Shown: in pieces, positions 44,803 through 56,945 of the stretch | How the letters are laid out: each line of letters starts with the position of its first letter | Numbering within the stretch: the first letter of the stretch is position 1 | NCBI RefSeq assembly: GCF_900113695.1 | Contig: NZ_FOQH01000007.1 | Span: forward strand, 338,140 to 402,139 | Length of the DNA: 64,000 nt | Direction of reading: 5' to 3' | Origin: Albimonas pacifica | GTDB lineage: Bacteria > Pseudomonadota > Alphaproteobacteria > Rhodobacterales > Rhodobacteraceae | The notes under the pieces: generated by a model | Database searches by the model: none | What the model was told of the DNA's origin: nothing | The model's input: the letters and a program-made list of their open reading frames with translations, nothing else | Program-made: the position numbers and the translations under genes

Positions 44803-45693
44803 ATGCCCGCCGCCCCTGACCGCAGCCTCGGCCACCTGGCCATGCTGCTCTTCGCCCTCGTCATCTCCGGCAGCTTCTCGCTGGGCGGCAGGGCCGCGGC
44901 GCTGATCGCGCCCGAGGCGCTGAACGCCGCGCGCTTCGCGATCGGGGCGGGGGTGCTCGCCGGGGCCGCGAGTCTGGGGCCGGGGCTGCGCAGGGCGCAG
45001 CTCGCGGCGCCCTGGCGCTATCCGCTGCTGGGGGGGCTGCTGGCGCTCTACTTCATCCTCATGTTCGTGGCGCTCAGGATCACCGATCCCGTCTCCACCG
45101 GCGCCGTCTTCACCCTGACCCCGATCCTCTCGGCCCTCTTCGCCTGGGTCCTGCTGCGCCAGGCCGCGCCGCCGCGCATGGCCGGGGCGCTGGCGCTGGG
45201 GGGCGCGGGGGCCGTGTGGGTGATCTTCGACGGGGAGCTCGACCGCCTGCTCGCCTTCGAGATCGGGCGGGGCGAGGCGATCTTCTTCATAGGCGTCGTC
45301 GGCCACGCCCTCTACACCCCCCTGATCCGCAGGCTGAACCGCGGCGAGCCGGCGCTCGCCTTCTCCTTCTGGACCCTGCTGTCGGGCTGCGGGATCGTGT
45401 GGATCGCGGGGCTCGCCACCGGCGCCATCGCCCAGACGCAGTGGACCGCCCTGCCCCCGATCGTGTGGGCCGCGATCCTCTACCTCGCGCTGGGGGCGAC
45501 GGCGCTGAGCTTCTTCCTGCTCCAGTTCGCGGCCCTGCGGCTGCCTGCCGGCAAGGTGATGGCCTACGGCTACCTGGTGCCGTCCTTCATCGTGCTGTGG
45601 GAGGGGATCTTCGCAGGCCACTGGCCCCACCCGCCGGTGCTGGCCGGCATCGGCGTCACCATCCTCGCCATGCTCCTGCTGCTGAGGGAGTGA
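44803..45693 (+). CDS. EamA-family (DMT) transporter
   Basis: 296-residue inner-membrane protein with about ten hydrophobic helices in two EamA repeats: GHLAMLLFALVISGSFSLGG opens the first, and GEAIFFIGVVGHALYTPLIRR the second. The DMT superfamily exports metabolites such as amino acids. The conserved LTPILSALFAWVLLRQ and GYLVPSFIVLWEGIF segments are present. ATG 44803 follows GGAG; an upstream GTG at 44767 overlaps the ApeA-like gene region and is less likely. It is divergent from the ApeA-like gene and convergent with the Kef-type antiporter. Substrate unknown. Confidence 0.9.
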   Translation: MPAAPDRSLGHLAMLLFALVISGSFSLGGRAAALIAPEALNAARFAIGAGVLAGAASLGPGLRRAQLAAPWRYPLLGGLLALYFILMFVALRITDPVSTGAVFTLTPILSALFAWVLLRQAAPPRMAGALALGGAGAVWVIFDGELDRLLAFEIGRGEAIFFIGVVGHALYTPLIRRLNRGEPALAFSFWTLLSGCGIVWIAGLATGAIAQTQWTALPPIVWAAILYLALGATALSFFLLQFAALRLPAGKVMAYGYLVPSFIVLWEGIFAGHWPHPPVLAGIGVTILAMLLLLRE

Positions 45694-45793
45694 GCCTCGC
45701 CAGGGGAAGGCGCATTGAAATGCGCCCTACGCCCGCCGCCGGCGCAGCCCCGCCAAGCCCGCCCGCAGGGCGCCTGTGGGCCCGGGAGCCCCC

Positions 45794-47542
45794 TCAGCCG
45801 GGCTGGTCGAGCGTGTATTTCTCGCGCAGCTTCTGCAGGCCTTCCTGGATGCCGTACTGGGTCTGCAGGCGGGCGAGCTCGGCGTCGCGGCGGCGGAACT
45901 CCTCGATCAGGTCGGCGGCGACGTCGCCGTCGCCCATCCGGTGCAGGCCGCGGCGGGCCAGCTCGACGGCGCTCTCGAAGGTTTCGCGGACGACCTCGTG
46001 GGCGCCGGCCTCGCGCAGCTCGACCTCCGAGAAGCGGTCGTAGGTGTCGGCGAGGATGATCGCCTCGGGGAAGGCGTGGCGGATCTTCTCGACCGCCGCC
46101 TTGGCCCCGTCGCGGTCGTCGATGCACAGGAAGATCATGTCGGCCTCGGCCGCCCCCGCCATCTTCAGCACGTCCAGCCGCCGGGCGTCGCCGTAATAGA
46201 CCGTCGCCCCCATCGAGGCGCCCATGCGGATCAGCCGGGTGGAGTTGTCGATCACCGTCACGTCGTAGCCGCGCATCCGCATCACCCGGGCCACCACCTG
46301 GCCCACGCGGCCGAAGCCCGCGACCAGGATGCGGGTGTTGGGCGCCTCCTCCAGCGCGTGGGGGTCGGCCTCGCCGTCCTCCTCCTTCGGGCGCTGGCGG
46401 TCGGCGAGCTTCAGGGCGAAGGGCGTCAGCACCATCGAGAGGGTGACGATGGCCGAGAGGATCGAGGCCTCCTCCCGCCCGATCAGCAGGTTGGAGGCGG
46501 CGGCGGCGAACATCACGAAGGCGAACTCGCCCCCCTGGCCCAGGGTGGCGGCGATGCGCACCGCGTCGAAATGGTCCGAGCGCGCGATGCGCGACAGGCC
46601 GTAGAGCGCGAGGCCCTTCACCGCGAACAGCCCGAAGGCGCCCCCCAGCACCACCCACCAGGCCTGCGCCACCAGCCCCCAGTCGACCGACATGCCGAAG
46701 CCCATGAAGAACAGGCCCAGCAGCAGGCCGCGGAACGGCTCGATGTCGGTCTCGAGCTGGTGGCGGAACTCGGTGTCGGCCATCAGCACGCCGGCGATGA
46801 AGGCGCCCATGGCCATCGAGAGCCCGACCGCATGCATCGCCAGCGCCGAGCCGATCACCACCAGCAGGGCGGCGGCGGTGAACACCTCGTCGGCCTTCGA
46901 GCGGGCGATGACCGTCAGCAGCGGGCCCATGCCGTAGCGCACCACCAGCACCAGGGCCGCCACCGCGCCGAGCGCGATGGCCACGTTCTCCAGCACCAGC
47001 CCGTCGCCGCGGGCGTAGGGGGCCAGGATCGCGATCATCGCCAGCAGCGGCACGATGGCGAGGTCCTGGAACAGCAGGATCGAGAAGGCCCGGTCGCCGT
47101 AGGGGCGCGACAGGTCCCCGCGCTCGCGCAGCAGCTGCACGGCGAAGGCGGTGGAACTGAGCGCCAGCGCGCTGCCGATCACCAGCGCCGGTTTCCAGCC
47201 GAATCCCGCCATGCGCAGCACCGGGAACAGCAGCGCCCCGGTCAGCAGCACCTGCGCGAGGCCGAGCCCGAAGATCTCGTATCGCATCCGCCACAGGCGC
47301 GAGAGCCTGAGCTCCAGTCCGATGACGAACAGCAGCAGCACCACGCCGAATTCCGCGAAGCCCACCACGGTCTGCACGTCGGCGACCAGCGCCAGTCCGT
47401 AGGGGCCGATCAGCGCCCCCGCGGCCAGGTAGCCGATCACCGAGCCCAGCCCGGCCCGCTTGAAGATCGGCACCGCCATCACGGCGGCGCCCAGGAACAC
47501 GGTCGCGGTTTCGAGAAAGGCAGGATCCGCCTCGGTCGCCAT
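45794..47542 (-). CDS. CPA2-family monovalent cation:proton antiporter, Kef-like
   Basis: 582-residue inner-membrane potassium efflux/cation antiporter of the CPA2 group. The N-terminal 380 residues contain about twelve helices with the Na/H exchanger signatures ([67 protein letters not shown]). A cytoplasmic RCK domain follows ([28 protein letters not shown]). Regulation by glutathione conjugates, as in KefB/KefC, is possible but there is no ancillary KefF/KefG gene. Start ATG at 47542 is preceded by GAGAG. It is divergent from carB. The frame stays open far upstream through the antisense of carB, which is an artefact of base composition. Confidence 0.93.
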   Translation of the reverse strand: MATEADPAFLETATVFLGAAVMAVPIFKRAGLGSVIGYLAAGALIGPYGLALVADVQTVVGFAEFGVVLLLFVIGLELRLSRLWRMRYEIFGLGLAQVLLTGALLFPVLRMAGFGWKPALVIGSALALSSTAFAVQLLRERGDLSRPYGDRAFSILLFQDLAIVPLLAMIAILAPYARGDGLVLENVAIALGAVAALVLVVRYGMGPLLTVIARSKADEVFTAAALLVVIGSALAMHAVGLSMAMGAFIAGVLMADTEFRHQLETDIEPFRGLLLGLFFMGFGMSVDWGLVAQAWWVVLGGAFGLFAVKGLALYGLSRIARSDHFDAVRIAATLGQGGEFAFVMFAAAASNLLIGREEASILSAIVTLSMVLTPFALKLADRQRPKEEDGEADPHALEEAPNTRILVAGFGRVGQVVARVMRMRGYDVTVIDNSTRLIRMGASMGATVYYGDARRLDVLKMAGAAEADMIFLCIDDRDGAKAAVEKIRHAFPEAIILADTYDRFSEVELREAGAHEVVRETFESAVELARRGLHRMGDGDVAADLIEEFRRRDAELARLQTQYGIQEGLQKLREKYTLDQPG

Positions 47543-47772
47543 GGCTCTCTTTCGATCCGGGAAGGGGACGCGGTAGGGCCCCACCTTAGCCGCAGGAGAA
47601 GGCGGGGCACAAACCTCCAGACGCGCCTCCCGGCCCGGCCGGGCCCGGCGATTCGCCCCGCGGGGCGGGGGACGCTCCCCGCGCGGCGACGCAGAGTCCC
47701 GCCGATCGGGCCGTTTCACGCCCCTGCGGAAGGGATCCGCCCCGATGTTGCAGATGCGAAGGGCGCGCCGCC

Positions 47773-47800
47773 TTGCGTCCTTCGCGCGCTCCGCTATAAC
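47773..47800 (+). promoter_or_regulatory. candidate sigma-70-type promoter for carB
   Basis: TTGCGT (47773-47778), a 16-base spacer and TATAAC (47795-47800) stand out in a G+C-rich 348-bp divergent gap between the antiporter gene and carB. The spacing is close to the usual 17. It lies about 90 bp before the carB start. No riboswitch-like or attenuator structure was recognised in the leader; the rest of the gap shows nothing definite. Confidence 0.4.
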
Positions 47801-47890
47801 CCGCGCGGTCCCAGCCGACCTGACCGTTTGACGCCGAAACCCTGCGCGACCCGCGCGGGGGTCAGGCGAACGAGCCCGAGGAACGCCCAT

Positions 47891-51145
<3,255 letters not shown>

Positions 51146-51149
51146 GCGC

Positions 51150-51208
51150 GGGGGCCCCGAGGCGGGCCCCCGGTTCCGAGCCCGCCGCGCCCGGATCTCC
51201 GGGCGCGG
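51150..51208 (+). terminator. two GC hairpins after carB
   Basis: The first is GGGGGCCC-CGAGGC-GGGCCCCC (51150-51171, 8-bp stem), starting 5 bp past the carB stop. The second is CCGCGCCCGGA-TC-TCCGGGCGCGG (51185-51208, nominal 11-bp arms). No T-run follows either. Together they probably end or protect the carB transcript. Confidence 0.6.
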
Positions 51209-51255
51209 GACCGCGCTCGTGACCTGACCCGTGGCCCTGACCGGAGCGACCTCCC

Positions 51256-51726
51256 GTGCGTGACGACCTCCCTCCCGAAACCCCGCCCCGCCTTCACATC
51301 GTGAAGCTGTGCGTGGGCGCCGAGTCGGTGGAGGATCTGGAGACCTGGCAGCGCGCCCGCGCCGCCGAGGCGCTGGCGACCGGCCGCGACCCGCGCCCGG
51401 TCCACGTCACCCGCATGTGGCCGAAGAAGGAGGAGGAGATCACCTCCTCGGGCGGCAGCCTCTACTGGGTGATCAAGGGCGTGATCCTCGCCCGCCAGCG
51501 CATCGAGGAGATGCGCGAGGTCGACCGCGGCGACGGCGTGCGCCGCTGCGCGCTGGTGCTGGACCCCGAGATCGTGCGCACCCAGCCCGCCCCCCGCCGC
51601 CCCTTCCAGGGCTGGCGCTACCTGGCGCCGGAGGCCGCGCCCGGCGACCTCGACGCCCCTGGCGCTCCCGCGGCGGACCTGCCGCCCGAGCTCGCCCGCG
51701 CGCTGTCGGACCTGGGCGTGCGATGA
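51256..51726 (+). CDS. DUF1489-family protein
   Basis: 156-residue conserved alphaproteobacterial protein of unknown function (DUF1489). Diagnostic blocks: LHIVKLCVGAESVEDLETWQ, THVTRMWPKKEEEI-like (here VHVTRMWPKKEEEI), GGSLYWVIKGVILARQRI and the ending RRPFQGWRYL. The start is GTG at 51256, 13 codons before the conserved domain; no ATG is available in frame. It overlaps the next gene by 4 bp and is probably co-transcribed with it. Soluble, no signal peptide. Confidence 0.88.
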   Translation: MRDDLPPETPPRLHIVKLCVGAESVEDLETWQRARAAEALATGRDPRPVHVTRMWPKKEEEITSSGGSLYWVIKGVILARQRIEEMREVDRGDGVRRCALVLDPEIVRTQPAPRRPFQGWRYLAPEAAPGDLDAPGAPAADLPPELARALSDLGVR

Positions 51727-52331
51727 CCACCGCGGACCCGATCCTCGCCGCCGCCCTGACGCCGCTGCGGGAACTGCATCTCGCCGACATGCTGGCCCGC
51801 ATGGCGCGGGCCATCGACGCCGGCGCGGAGGTGACGCCCGAGCCCTGGCGGCGCGGCCCCGACGGCCGCGTGCTGCGCGACGGCGTGCTGGCGCTCCCCT
51901 CCCGCCACGATTTCGAGGCCGAGGAGTCGGGCCGCATCACCCACGCGGTGGTGCACACGCCCCTGCCCCGCGCCCTGACCGTGGCCATGGCGCCGCTGGA
52001 GCTGATCGCCGCCCCCGGCCTGTCGCTGCTGGTGACGCCCTTCCGCTGGGAGGACGCGATGCTGGCCATGGAGATCGAGGGCGGCGTGCCCGACCTGACC
52101 CCGCTGCGCCGCTGGTTCCTGGAGTTCTCCCAGCCCGGCACGGAGCAGATGGAGACCGAGGACCTGCTCGGCGTGGTCCATTCGATGTCGGACCCCGAGC
52201 CGCTGCCCGCGGGCATCGCCCTGCGGATCGACTTCGGCTCCGCGCCCATCGCGGCGGTCGCCGAGCTCGCCGAGGCCGCCGCCCAGGCCGGCGCCCGCCA
52301 CGCGCGGCTGGGGTCGTTCGAAGGGCTCTGA
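51723..52331 (+). CDS. hypothetical protein coupled to DUF1489 gene
   Basis: 202-residue protein I do not recognise. It is soluble, without signal peptide or membrane helix, and mixes helices (ILAAALTPLRELHLADMLARMARAI) with a beta-rich core (THAVVHTPLPRALTVAMAPLELIAAPGLSLLVTPFRWEDAML, in short strands). A late LRIDFGSAPIAAVAELAEAAAQAGAR resembles a small alpha/beta unit. The ATG overlaps the DUF1489 stop by 4 bp, which supports it being real and functionally linked. Codon composition matches the genome. Confidence 0.8.
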   Translation: MTTADPILAAALTPLRELHLADMLARMARAIDAGAEVTPEPWRRGPDGRVLRDGVLALPSRHDFEAEESGRITHAVVHTPLPRALTVAMAPLELIAAPGLSLLVTPFRWEDAMLAMEIEGGVPDLTPLRRWFLEFSQPGTEQMETEDLLGVVHSMSDPEPLPAGIALRIDFGSAPIAAVAELAEAAAQAGARHARLGSFEGL

Positions 52332-52383
52332 CGGCCCCTGCCTCGCCGTATCCCGAAAGCCGAAGCAGACCCCGGCGACCGCG

Positions 52384-52505
52384 GGCCCCGGACCTGATCC
52401 GGGGCCTCTCGCAGGCCGCCGCGAAGCGCCCTCGCCGGAGAGCGGCGCCCGGGCCGGCGAGCGTCGCGCGGCCGGCCGCGGGAGGCCCCGGATCGGGTCC
52501 GGGGC
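52384..52505. repeat. two REP-like palindromes between convergent genes
   Basis: GGCCCCGGA-CCTGA-TCCGGGGCC (52384-52406) and GCCCCGGA-TCGGG-TCCGGGGC (52485-52505) are both perfect, 101 bp apart, with related loops, and can also pair with each other as near-perfect inverted copies. Such CCCCGGAnnnnnTCCGGGG elements are widely scattered in alphaproteobacterial genomes. They may serve as terminators for the convergent genes on both sides. Confidence 0.7.
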
Positions 52506-52534
52506 GCGCTTGGGACCGGCCTCGCGCCCGGGCC

Positions 52535-53419
52535 TCAGCCGTCCAGCGGGTTGCGCGCCTCGCCCAGGGGGACGTTGTCGATCAGGCGCAGGTCGCCCAG
52601 CGCGATCGCCGCGAAGATGCGGGCCGGGCGGTCGCCGGCGGGGTCGTCGACCTCGGCCAGGGTCTCGGCGTCGCGCAGGTCGAGGTATTCGACCTCCGCG
52701 CCCGCGTCCGCCAGCGCGTCGGCGGCGGCGTCCAGCGTCGCGTCCACGTCCCCGCCGGCGTCGATCGCGGCGGCGGCGCGCTTGAGCTCCCGCCACAGGC
52801 GCACGGCGGCGGCGCGGTCCTCGCCGGCGAGGTCCTGCGCGCCCTCGGCCCAGGCGACGCCGTCCATGTCGCGCTCGGTCGGGGCCGAGCGCACCTCGGT
52901 CGGCAGGTCCAGGTCGATGGCCAGCCGGCGCAGGATCGCCAGGCGCTGCCAGTCGCGCTCGCCCAGCACCGCCACGTCGGCCTGCGCCTGGCTGAGCAGG
53001 CGGGTGAAGGCCAGCGCGAACCCCTCGAACCGCTCCGGCCGCTCCTCGCCGCAGAGCACGTCGGTCAGCCCGCGCAGGTGGATCTCGACCACCGGGGCGG
53101 CCGGGAACAGGCTCTCGGCCGAGGGCAGATAGACGGCGTCGGCGCCGGCTTCCTCGACCCGTTCGGCGGCTTCGAGCTCGTCGAAGTCCTCCTCGCCCGC
53201 GCCGGGCTCCGGCCGGCCCCGGGCCCGGCCGTCGCACCAGCGGGCCACGACCGCCAGCACGCGGTCGGCCTCGCCGCGGGCCGCGCGGATCAGGGCCAGG
53301 TGGCCTTCATGGAGGGAGCGGCCGACCGGAACCACGGCGACGGTTTCGCCGAAGGCGCGCCAGGATCGGATACGGGAACGCAGCTGGGGGGTCGATCGAA
53401 GGATCGGCAGGCCTTGCAT
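52535..53419 (-). CDS. PanC-like protein (pantoate-beta-alanine ligase fold) with altered active site
   Basis: 294-residue protein with clear overall similarity to pantothenate synthetase: LRSRIRSWRAFGETVAVVP, the HxGH nucleotide motif as SLHEGHLALI, FALAFTRLL, and the C-terminal LGDLRLIDNVP. Several catalytic segments are changed: PTMG is PVGR, the FVNPxQF strand is replaced by VARWCDGRARG, GEKDxQQ is GERDWQR, and the SSRN loop is AWAEGAQ. It may be a degenerate paralog, or an enzyme with a different substrate. I chose ATG 53419 with GAGGTG upstream over GTG 53431. It follows hisG by 102 bp on the same strand. Confidence 0.8.
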   Translation of the reverse strand: MQGLPILRSTPQLRSRIRSWRAFGETVAVVPVGRSLHEGHLALIRAARGEADRVLAVVARWCDGRARGRPEPGAGEEDFDELEAAERVEEAGADAVYLPSAESLFPAAPVVEIHLRGLTDVLCGEERPERFEGFALAFTRLLSQAQADVAVLGERDWQRLAILRRLAIDLDLPTEVRSAPTERDMDGVAWAEGAQDLAGEDRAAAVRLWRELKRAAAAIDAGGDVDATLDAAADALADAGAEVEYLDLRDAETLAEVDDPAGDRPARIFAAIALGDLRLIDNVPLGEARNPLDG

Positions 53420-53521
53420 GCGAAGAAGCACCTCGAGGTGAAGGAAAAACGTGCCGGAAGGCGGAATGGAGCGCCATCCGCCGGAAGACAGCGATCGATA
53501 TCACGTCGCTGGAATGTGACG

Positions 53522-54268
53522 CTATTGTGGCTGAGCGACCGATGCAAGCGCGGGCACGTCGAGCCTTGACGCAAGGGCATCAAGGGTCTTTACCTGCGCG
53601 GAAGCCTTCGGCGCCGTCAGCGACAGGCACAGCTGCGCCTGGCTGCGCAGGATCACCCCGTCGACGAGCGGCCGCAGCCGGTTCGCCGTCAGCGTCGCCC
53701 CCGAGGAGGTGATGTCGGCGATCGCCTCGGCGGTTCCCTGGCGCACCACGCCCTCGGTCGCGCCCTGGCTGTCGACCAGCAGGCAGTCCGCCACCCCGTT
53801 GGCGCGCAGGAAGCGGCGCACCAGCAGGTGATACTTGGTGGCGATGCGCAGCGGCCGGCCGAGCTGCGCGCGCAGCCGCCCCGCCACGGCGTCGAGGTCG
53901 TCCATGGTCTCGACGTCGGCCCAGGCGTCCGGCACGGCGAGGATCAGGTCGGCGTGCCCGAAGCCCATCGGCGTCAGCAGGCGCACGGCGGCGTCGGCGT
54001 CGGGGATCTTCTCGCGCACCATGTCCTCGCCGGTGACGCCGAGGTGGATGCGCCCCGCCGCCAGCTCCCGCGGGATCTCGCCGGCGGACAGCAGCGCGAG
54101 GTCCACGCCCTCGATCCCCTCGATGCGCCCGGCGTATTCGCGGTCGCTGTCGGAGCGGACCACGTTCAGGCCGCGGTCGGCGAACCAGGCGCGGGCGCTG
54201 TCCATCAGCCGGCCCTTGGAGGGCAGGCCGAGGACGATGCGGTCCGAAGACGACTGGGCGGGGGTCAT
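53522..54268 (-). CDS. hisG: ATP phosphoribosyltransferase catalytic subunit, short form
   Basis: 248-residue HisG of the short (HisG-S) class, catalysing the first step of histidine synthesis (ATP + PRPP). The N-terminal LGLPSKGRLMDSA, the LGVTGEDMVRE block and the PRPP-binding ADITSSGATLTANRLRPL are intact. The C-terminal ACT-like regulatory domain of long-form HisG is absent; instead hisZ lies immediately upstream with a 4-bp overlap and supplies regulation. Slightly longer than typical short HisG because of N- and C-terminal tails. Confidence 0.96.
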   Translation of the reverse strand: MTPAQSSSDRIVLGLPSKGRLMDSARAWFADRGLNVVRSDSDREYAGRIEGIEGVDLALLSAGEIPRELAAGRIHLGVTGEDMVREKIPDADAAVRLLTPMGFGHADLILAVPDAWADVETMDDLDAVAGRLRAQLGRPLRIATKYHLLVRRFLRANGVADCLLVDSQGATEGVVRQGTAEAIADITSSGATLTANRLRPLVDGVILRSQAQLCLSLTAPKASAQVKTLDALASRLDVPALASVAQPQ

Positions 54269-55428
54269 GCCGCGCCTCCCGCAGGTCCGGTGGCGGCGAT
54301 CATCGCCTCGGGCCGCACGATGCCGCCGACCGCCGGCAGGGCCGCGTGGCCCAGCCGCTGGGTCAGCGCGTCGTAGCGCCCGCCGCCGCCCAGCGGCGGC
54401 AGCGGCAGGCGGCTTGAAGACCGCGGGGCCGCGAATTCGAAGGTGAAGCCGTCGTAATACTCCAGCCCCCGCCCGAAGGAGGCGTCGAAGGGCAGCGCCG
54501 CGGCATCGACGCCACGGGCCTCCAGCGCCTCGAGCCTGCGCGCGAAGCGGTCGAGGGCCGGGGACAGCGCCCCGCCCTCGTCCAGCGCGCGCAGGGCGTC
54601 GAGCGCCTGCGCCGACGGTCCGGCGACGGCGAGCACCGCCTCGAGCCAGTCGATCTGGGCCTTCGGCAGGACGATGCGGGCGTCGGCGGCGAGCTCGCGG
54701 GCGCGGGCCAGCACGTCCTCGAAGCTGCGGGCGCCGTGGAGGGGGCCCAGCGCGCGGACATGGGCGCGCAGCGCGTCCTCGCCCTGCTCGACGGCCTTGA
54801 TCAGCGCGGCGCGGGCGGGGGAGGGCGCGGGGCGCTCGCCGAAGGCCTCCAGCACCCGGCGGAACTTGGCGGGGCGCCAGACGTGGCGGCGCAGGGCCTG
54901 CTTCCAGCGCTCGGGCGCGGCGAGGCCGGCGATGGCCGCGAAGATGATCGCGAGGTCGCCGGTGCGCGGCTCGGCGACCGTCGCCGCCTCGCCCAGCGCG
55001 TCGCGGATCAGGGCGAAGACCTCGGCGTCGGCGGCGACCGCGTCGGGGTCGCCCAGGATCTCGACGCCCGCCTGCAGGTATTCCGTGGGCCGGGTCGAGC
55101 CCGGCTCCTGCCGCCGCCAGACCGGGCCGGCGTAGCGGTAGCGCGCCGGGCTGACGCCGCCCTGCAGGTGCAGGCGCAGCACCGGGACGGTGAAGTCGGG
55201 GCGCAGCATCAGCTCGCCGTCCACCGGGTCCTGGGTGACGAAGGCGCGGGCGCGGATGTCCTCGCCATAGAGGGTCAGCAGCTCGGCCGAGGGCTGGAGC
55301 GTGGCGGGCTCCACCGCCTGGGCGCCGGCGTCGGCGAACAGCGCCTCGATCCGCGCCACCTCGGCGGCCAGACGGTCGAGCCCGTCGCCGATGCGGCCGC
55401 CCGGAAGGTAGGCGCGCGACGCGGACAT
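54265..55428 (-). CDS. hisZ: ATP phosphoribosyltransferase regulatory subunit HisZ
   Basis: 387-residue catalytically inactive histidyl-tRNA synthetase paralog that assembles with short HisG and confers histidine feedback. The class-II core is visible (FVTQDPVDGELMLRPDFTVPVLRLHL, RYRYAGPVWRRQEPGSTRPTEYLQAGVEILG, then SFGRGLEYYDGFTFEF). The C-terminal anticodon-binding domain of HisS is missing. It shares one base with the hisS stop and overlaps hisG by 4 bp, so the three genes form one operon in the order hisS-hisZ-hisG. Confidence 0.95.
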   Translation of the reverse strand: MSASRAYLPGGRIGDGLDRLAAEVARIEALFADAGAQAVEPATLQPSAELLTLYGEDIRARAFVTQDPVDGELMLRPDFTVPVLRLHLQGGVSPARYRYAGPVWRRQEPGSTRPTEYLQAGVEILGDPDAVAADAEVFALIRDALGEAATVAEPRTGDLAIIFAAIAGLAAPERWKQALRRHVWRPAKFRRVLEAFGERPAPSPARAALIKAVEQGEDALRAHVRALGPLHGARSFEDVLARARELAADARIVLPKAQIDWLEAVLAVAGPSAQALDALRALDEGGALSPALDRFARRLEALEARGVDAAALPFDASFGRGLEYYDGFTFEFAAPRSSSRLPLPPLGGGGRYDALTQRLGHAALPAVGGIVRPEAMIAATGPAGGAA

Positions 55429-56945
55429 CAGCCGCGGCCCGTCCCGGTCCCGAGGCCGCCGCGGGCGATGATCTCCTGCACGCCCTGCACGAGCTGGGCG
55501 CGCGGGATCTCCATCTGCGCGGGCTGGGCTTTCCAGTCCTCGTGGGTCTCGATGTCGGCGGCCAGGCGCGCGCCCAGCGCCAGGTCCTTGAGCTGCACGA
55601 CGCCGCGGGCGCGCTCGTCCTCGCCCTCGATCACCGCCACGGGGGCGTTGCGGGCGTCGGCGTATTTGAGCTGCTTGCCCATGTTTCCGCCGCCCAGGAA
55701 CACCTCGGCGCGGATGCCGGCGGCGCGAAGCTCGCGGGCCATGGCCTGGTAGGCGGCCATCTGGGTCTTGTCCATCGCGGTCACCACGACGGGGCCCGCG
55801 GTCTCGCCCCCCATCCGCCCCTTGGCGCGCAGGGCGGCGAGCAACCGGTCGACGCCGATCGAGACGCCGGTCGCCGGCACCGCCTGCCCGGTGAAACGCT
55901 TCACCAAGTCGTCGTAGCGCCCGCCCCCGGCCACCGAGCCGAACTGGCGCGGGCGGCCCTTCTCGTCGAGGATCTCGAAGGTCAGCTCGGCCTCGTAGAC
56001 CGGGCCGGTGTAGTAGCCCAGGCCCCGGACCACCGAGGGGTCGATGATCGCGCGGTCGGCGCCGAGGCCGGCGGCGTCCAGAAGCTCGGCGATGGTCTCC
56101 AGCTCCTGCACGCCTTCGACGCCGGCGGCGGAGGTCCCCACCAGCTCGCGCAGGCGCATGCAGGTGGCGGCGCCGGTGTCGCGCCTGGCGGCGACGAAGC
56201 CCATCACGATCTCGGCCTGCTCGGGCGAGAGGCCGGCGCCCTTGGTGAAGTCGCCCGAGGGGTCCTTGCGCCCCTCGCCCAGCAGCGCCCGCACGCCGGC
56301 GTCGCCGAGGCGGTCGAGCTTGTCGATGGCGCGCAGGACGATGCCGCGCTCATGGGCGAATTTCTCGGGGTCCGAGGGGTCGAGGACGCCGGCGGCCTCC
56401 ATCACCCCGTTGAGGACCTTGCGGTTGTTCAGCCGGATCACGTAGTCGCCGGCGGGGATGCCCGCGGCCTCCAGCGCCTCGGCCAGCATGGCGCAGATCT
56501 CGGCGTCGGCGGCGGGGCTCGCGGACCCCACGGTGTCCGCGTCGCACTGGTAGAACTGCCGGAAGCGGCCGGGGCCGGGCTTCTCGTTGCGCCACACCGG
56601 GCCCACCGCATAGCGGCGGTAGGGGTTGGGCAGGTCGTTGCGGTGCTGGGCGTAGACGCGCGCCAGCGGCGCGGTCAGGTCGTAGCGCAGCGCCAGCCAG
56701 CCCTCGTCCTCGTCGTTCCAGGCGAAGACGCCCTCGTTGGGGCGGTCCACGTCGGGGAGGAATTTTCCAAGCGCCTCGACGGTTTCCACCGCGGAGGACT
56801 CCAGCGGCTCGAACCCGTGCGCATGATAGACGTCGGTGATCGCGGCGAGCATCTCGCCGCGCTCGCGCACCTCGGCGCCGAACCAGTCGCGGAACCCGCG
56901 CGGAGTCTCGGCCCGGGGCCGGCGCGGTTTCTTGTCCTTGGCCAT
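55428..56945 (-). CDS. hisS: histidyl-tRNA synthetase, alphaproteobacterial type
   Basis: 505-residue class-II synthetase charging tRNA-His. Motif 1 and 2 regions ([64 protein letters not shown], in part) and the histidine-A motif [10 protein letters not shown] are seen. These differ from the E. coli type (FRHERPQKGRYRQFHQ and RGLDYYN), as expected for the divergent alphaproteobacterial HisRS that recognises tRNA-His without G-1:C73. Such a tRNA is encoded in this window at 38572-38648. Length (about 80 more than E. coli) also fits. Start ATG 56945 has GGGA upstream; an ATG eight codons earlier is possible. First gene of the hisS-hisZ-hisG operon. Confidence 0.96.
   Translation of the reverse strand: MAKDKKPRRPRAETPRGFRDWFGAEVRERGEMLAAITDVYHAHGFEPLESSAVETVEALGKFLPDVDRPNEGVFAWNDEDEGWLALRYDLTAPLARVYAQHRNDLPNPYRRYAVGPVWRNEKPGPGRFRQFYQCDADTVGSASPAADAEICAMLAEALEAAGIPAGDYVIRLNNRKVLNGVMEAAGVLDPSDPEKFAHERGIVLRAIDKLDRLGDAGVRALLGEGRKDPSGDFTKGAGLSPEQAEIVMGFVAARRDTGAATCMRLRELVGTSAAGVEGVQELETIAELLDAAGLGADRAIIDPSVVRGLGYYTGPVYEAELTFEILDEKGRPRQFGSVAGGGRYDDLVKRFTGQAVPATGVSIGVDRLLAALRAKGRMGGETAGPVVVTAMDKTQMAAYQAMARELRAAGIRAEVFLGGGNMGKQLKYADARNAPVAVIEGEDERARGVVQLKDLALGARLAADIETHEDWKAQPAQMEIPRAQLVQGVQEIIARGGLGTGTGRG

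Noticed and set aside
54265..55428. Second histidyl-tRNA synthetase
   Set aside because: The anticodon-binding domain is absent and it overlaps a short-form hisG, so it is HisZ.
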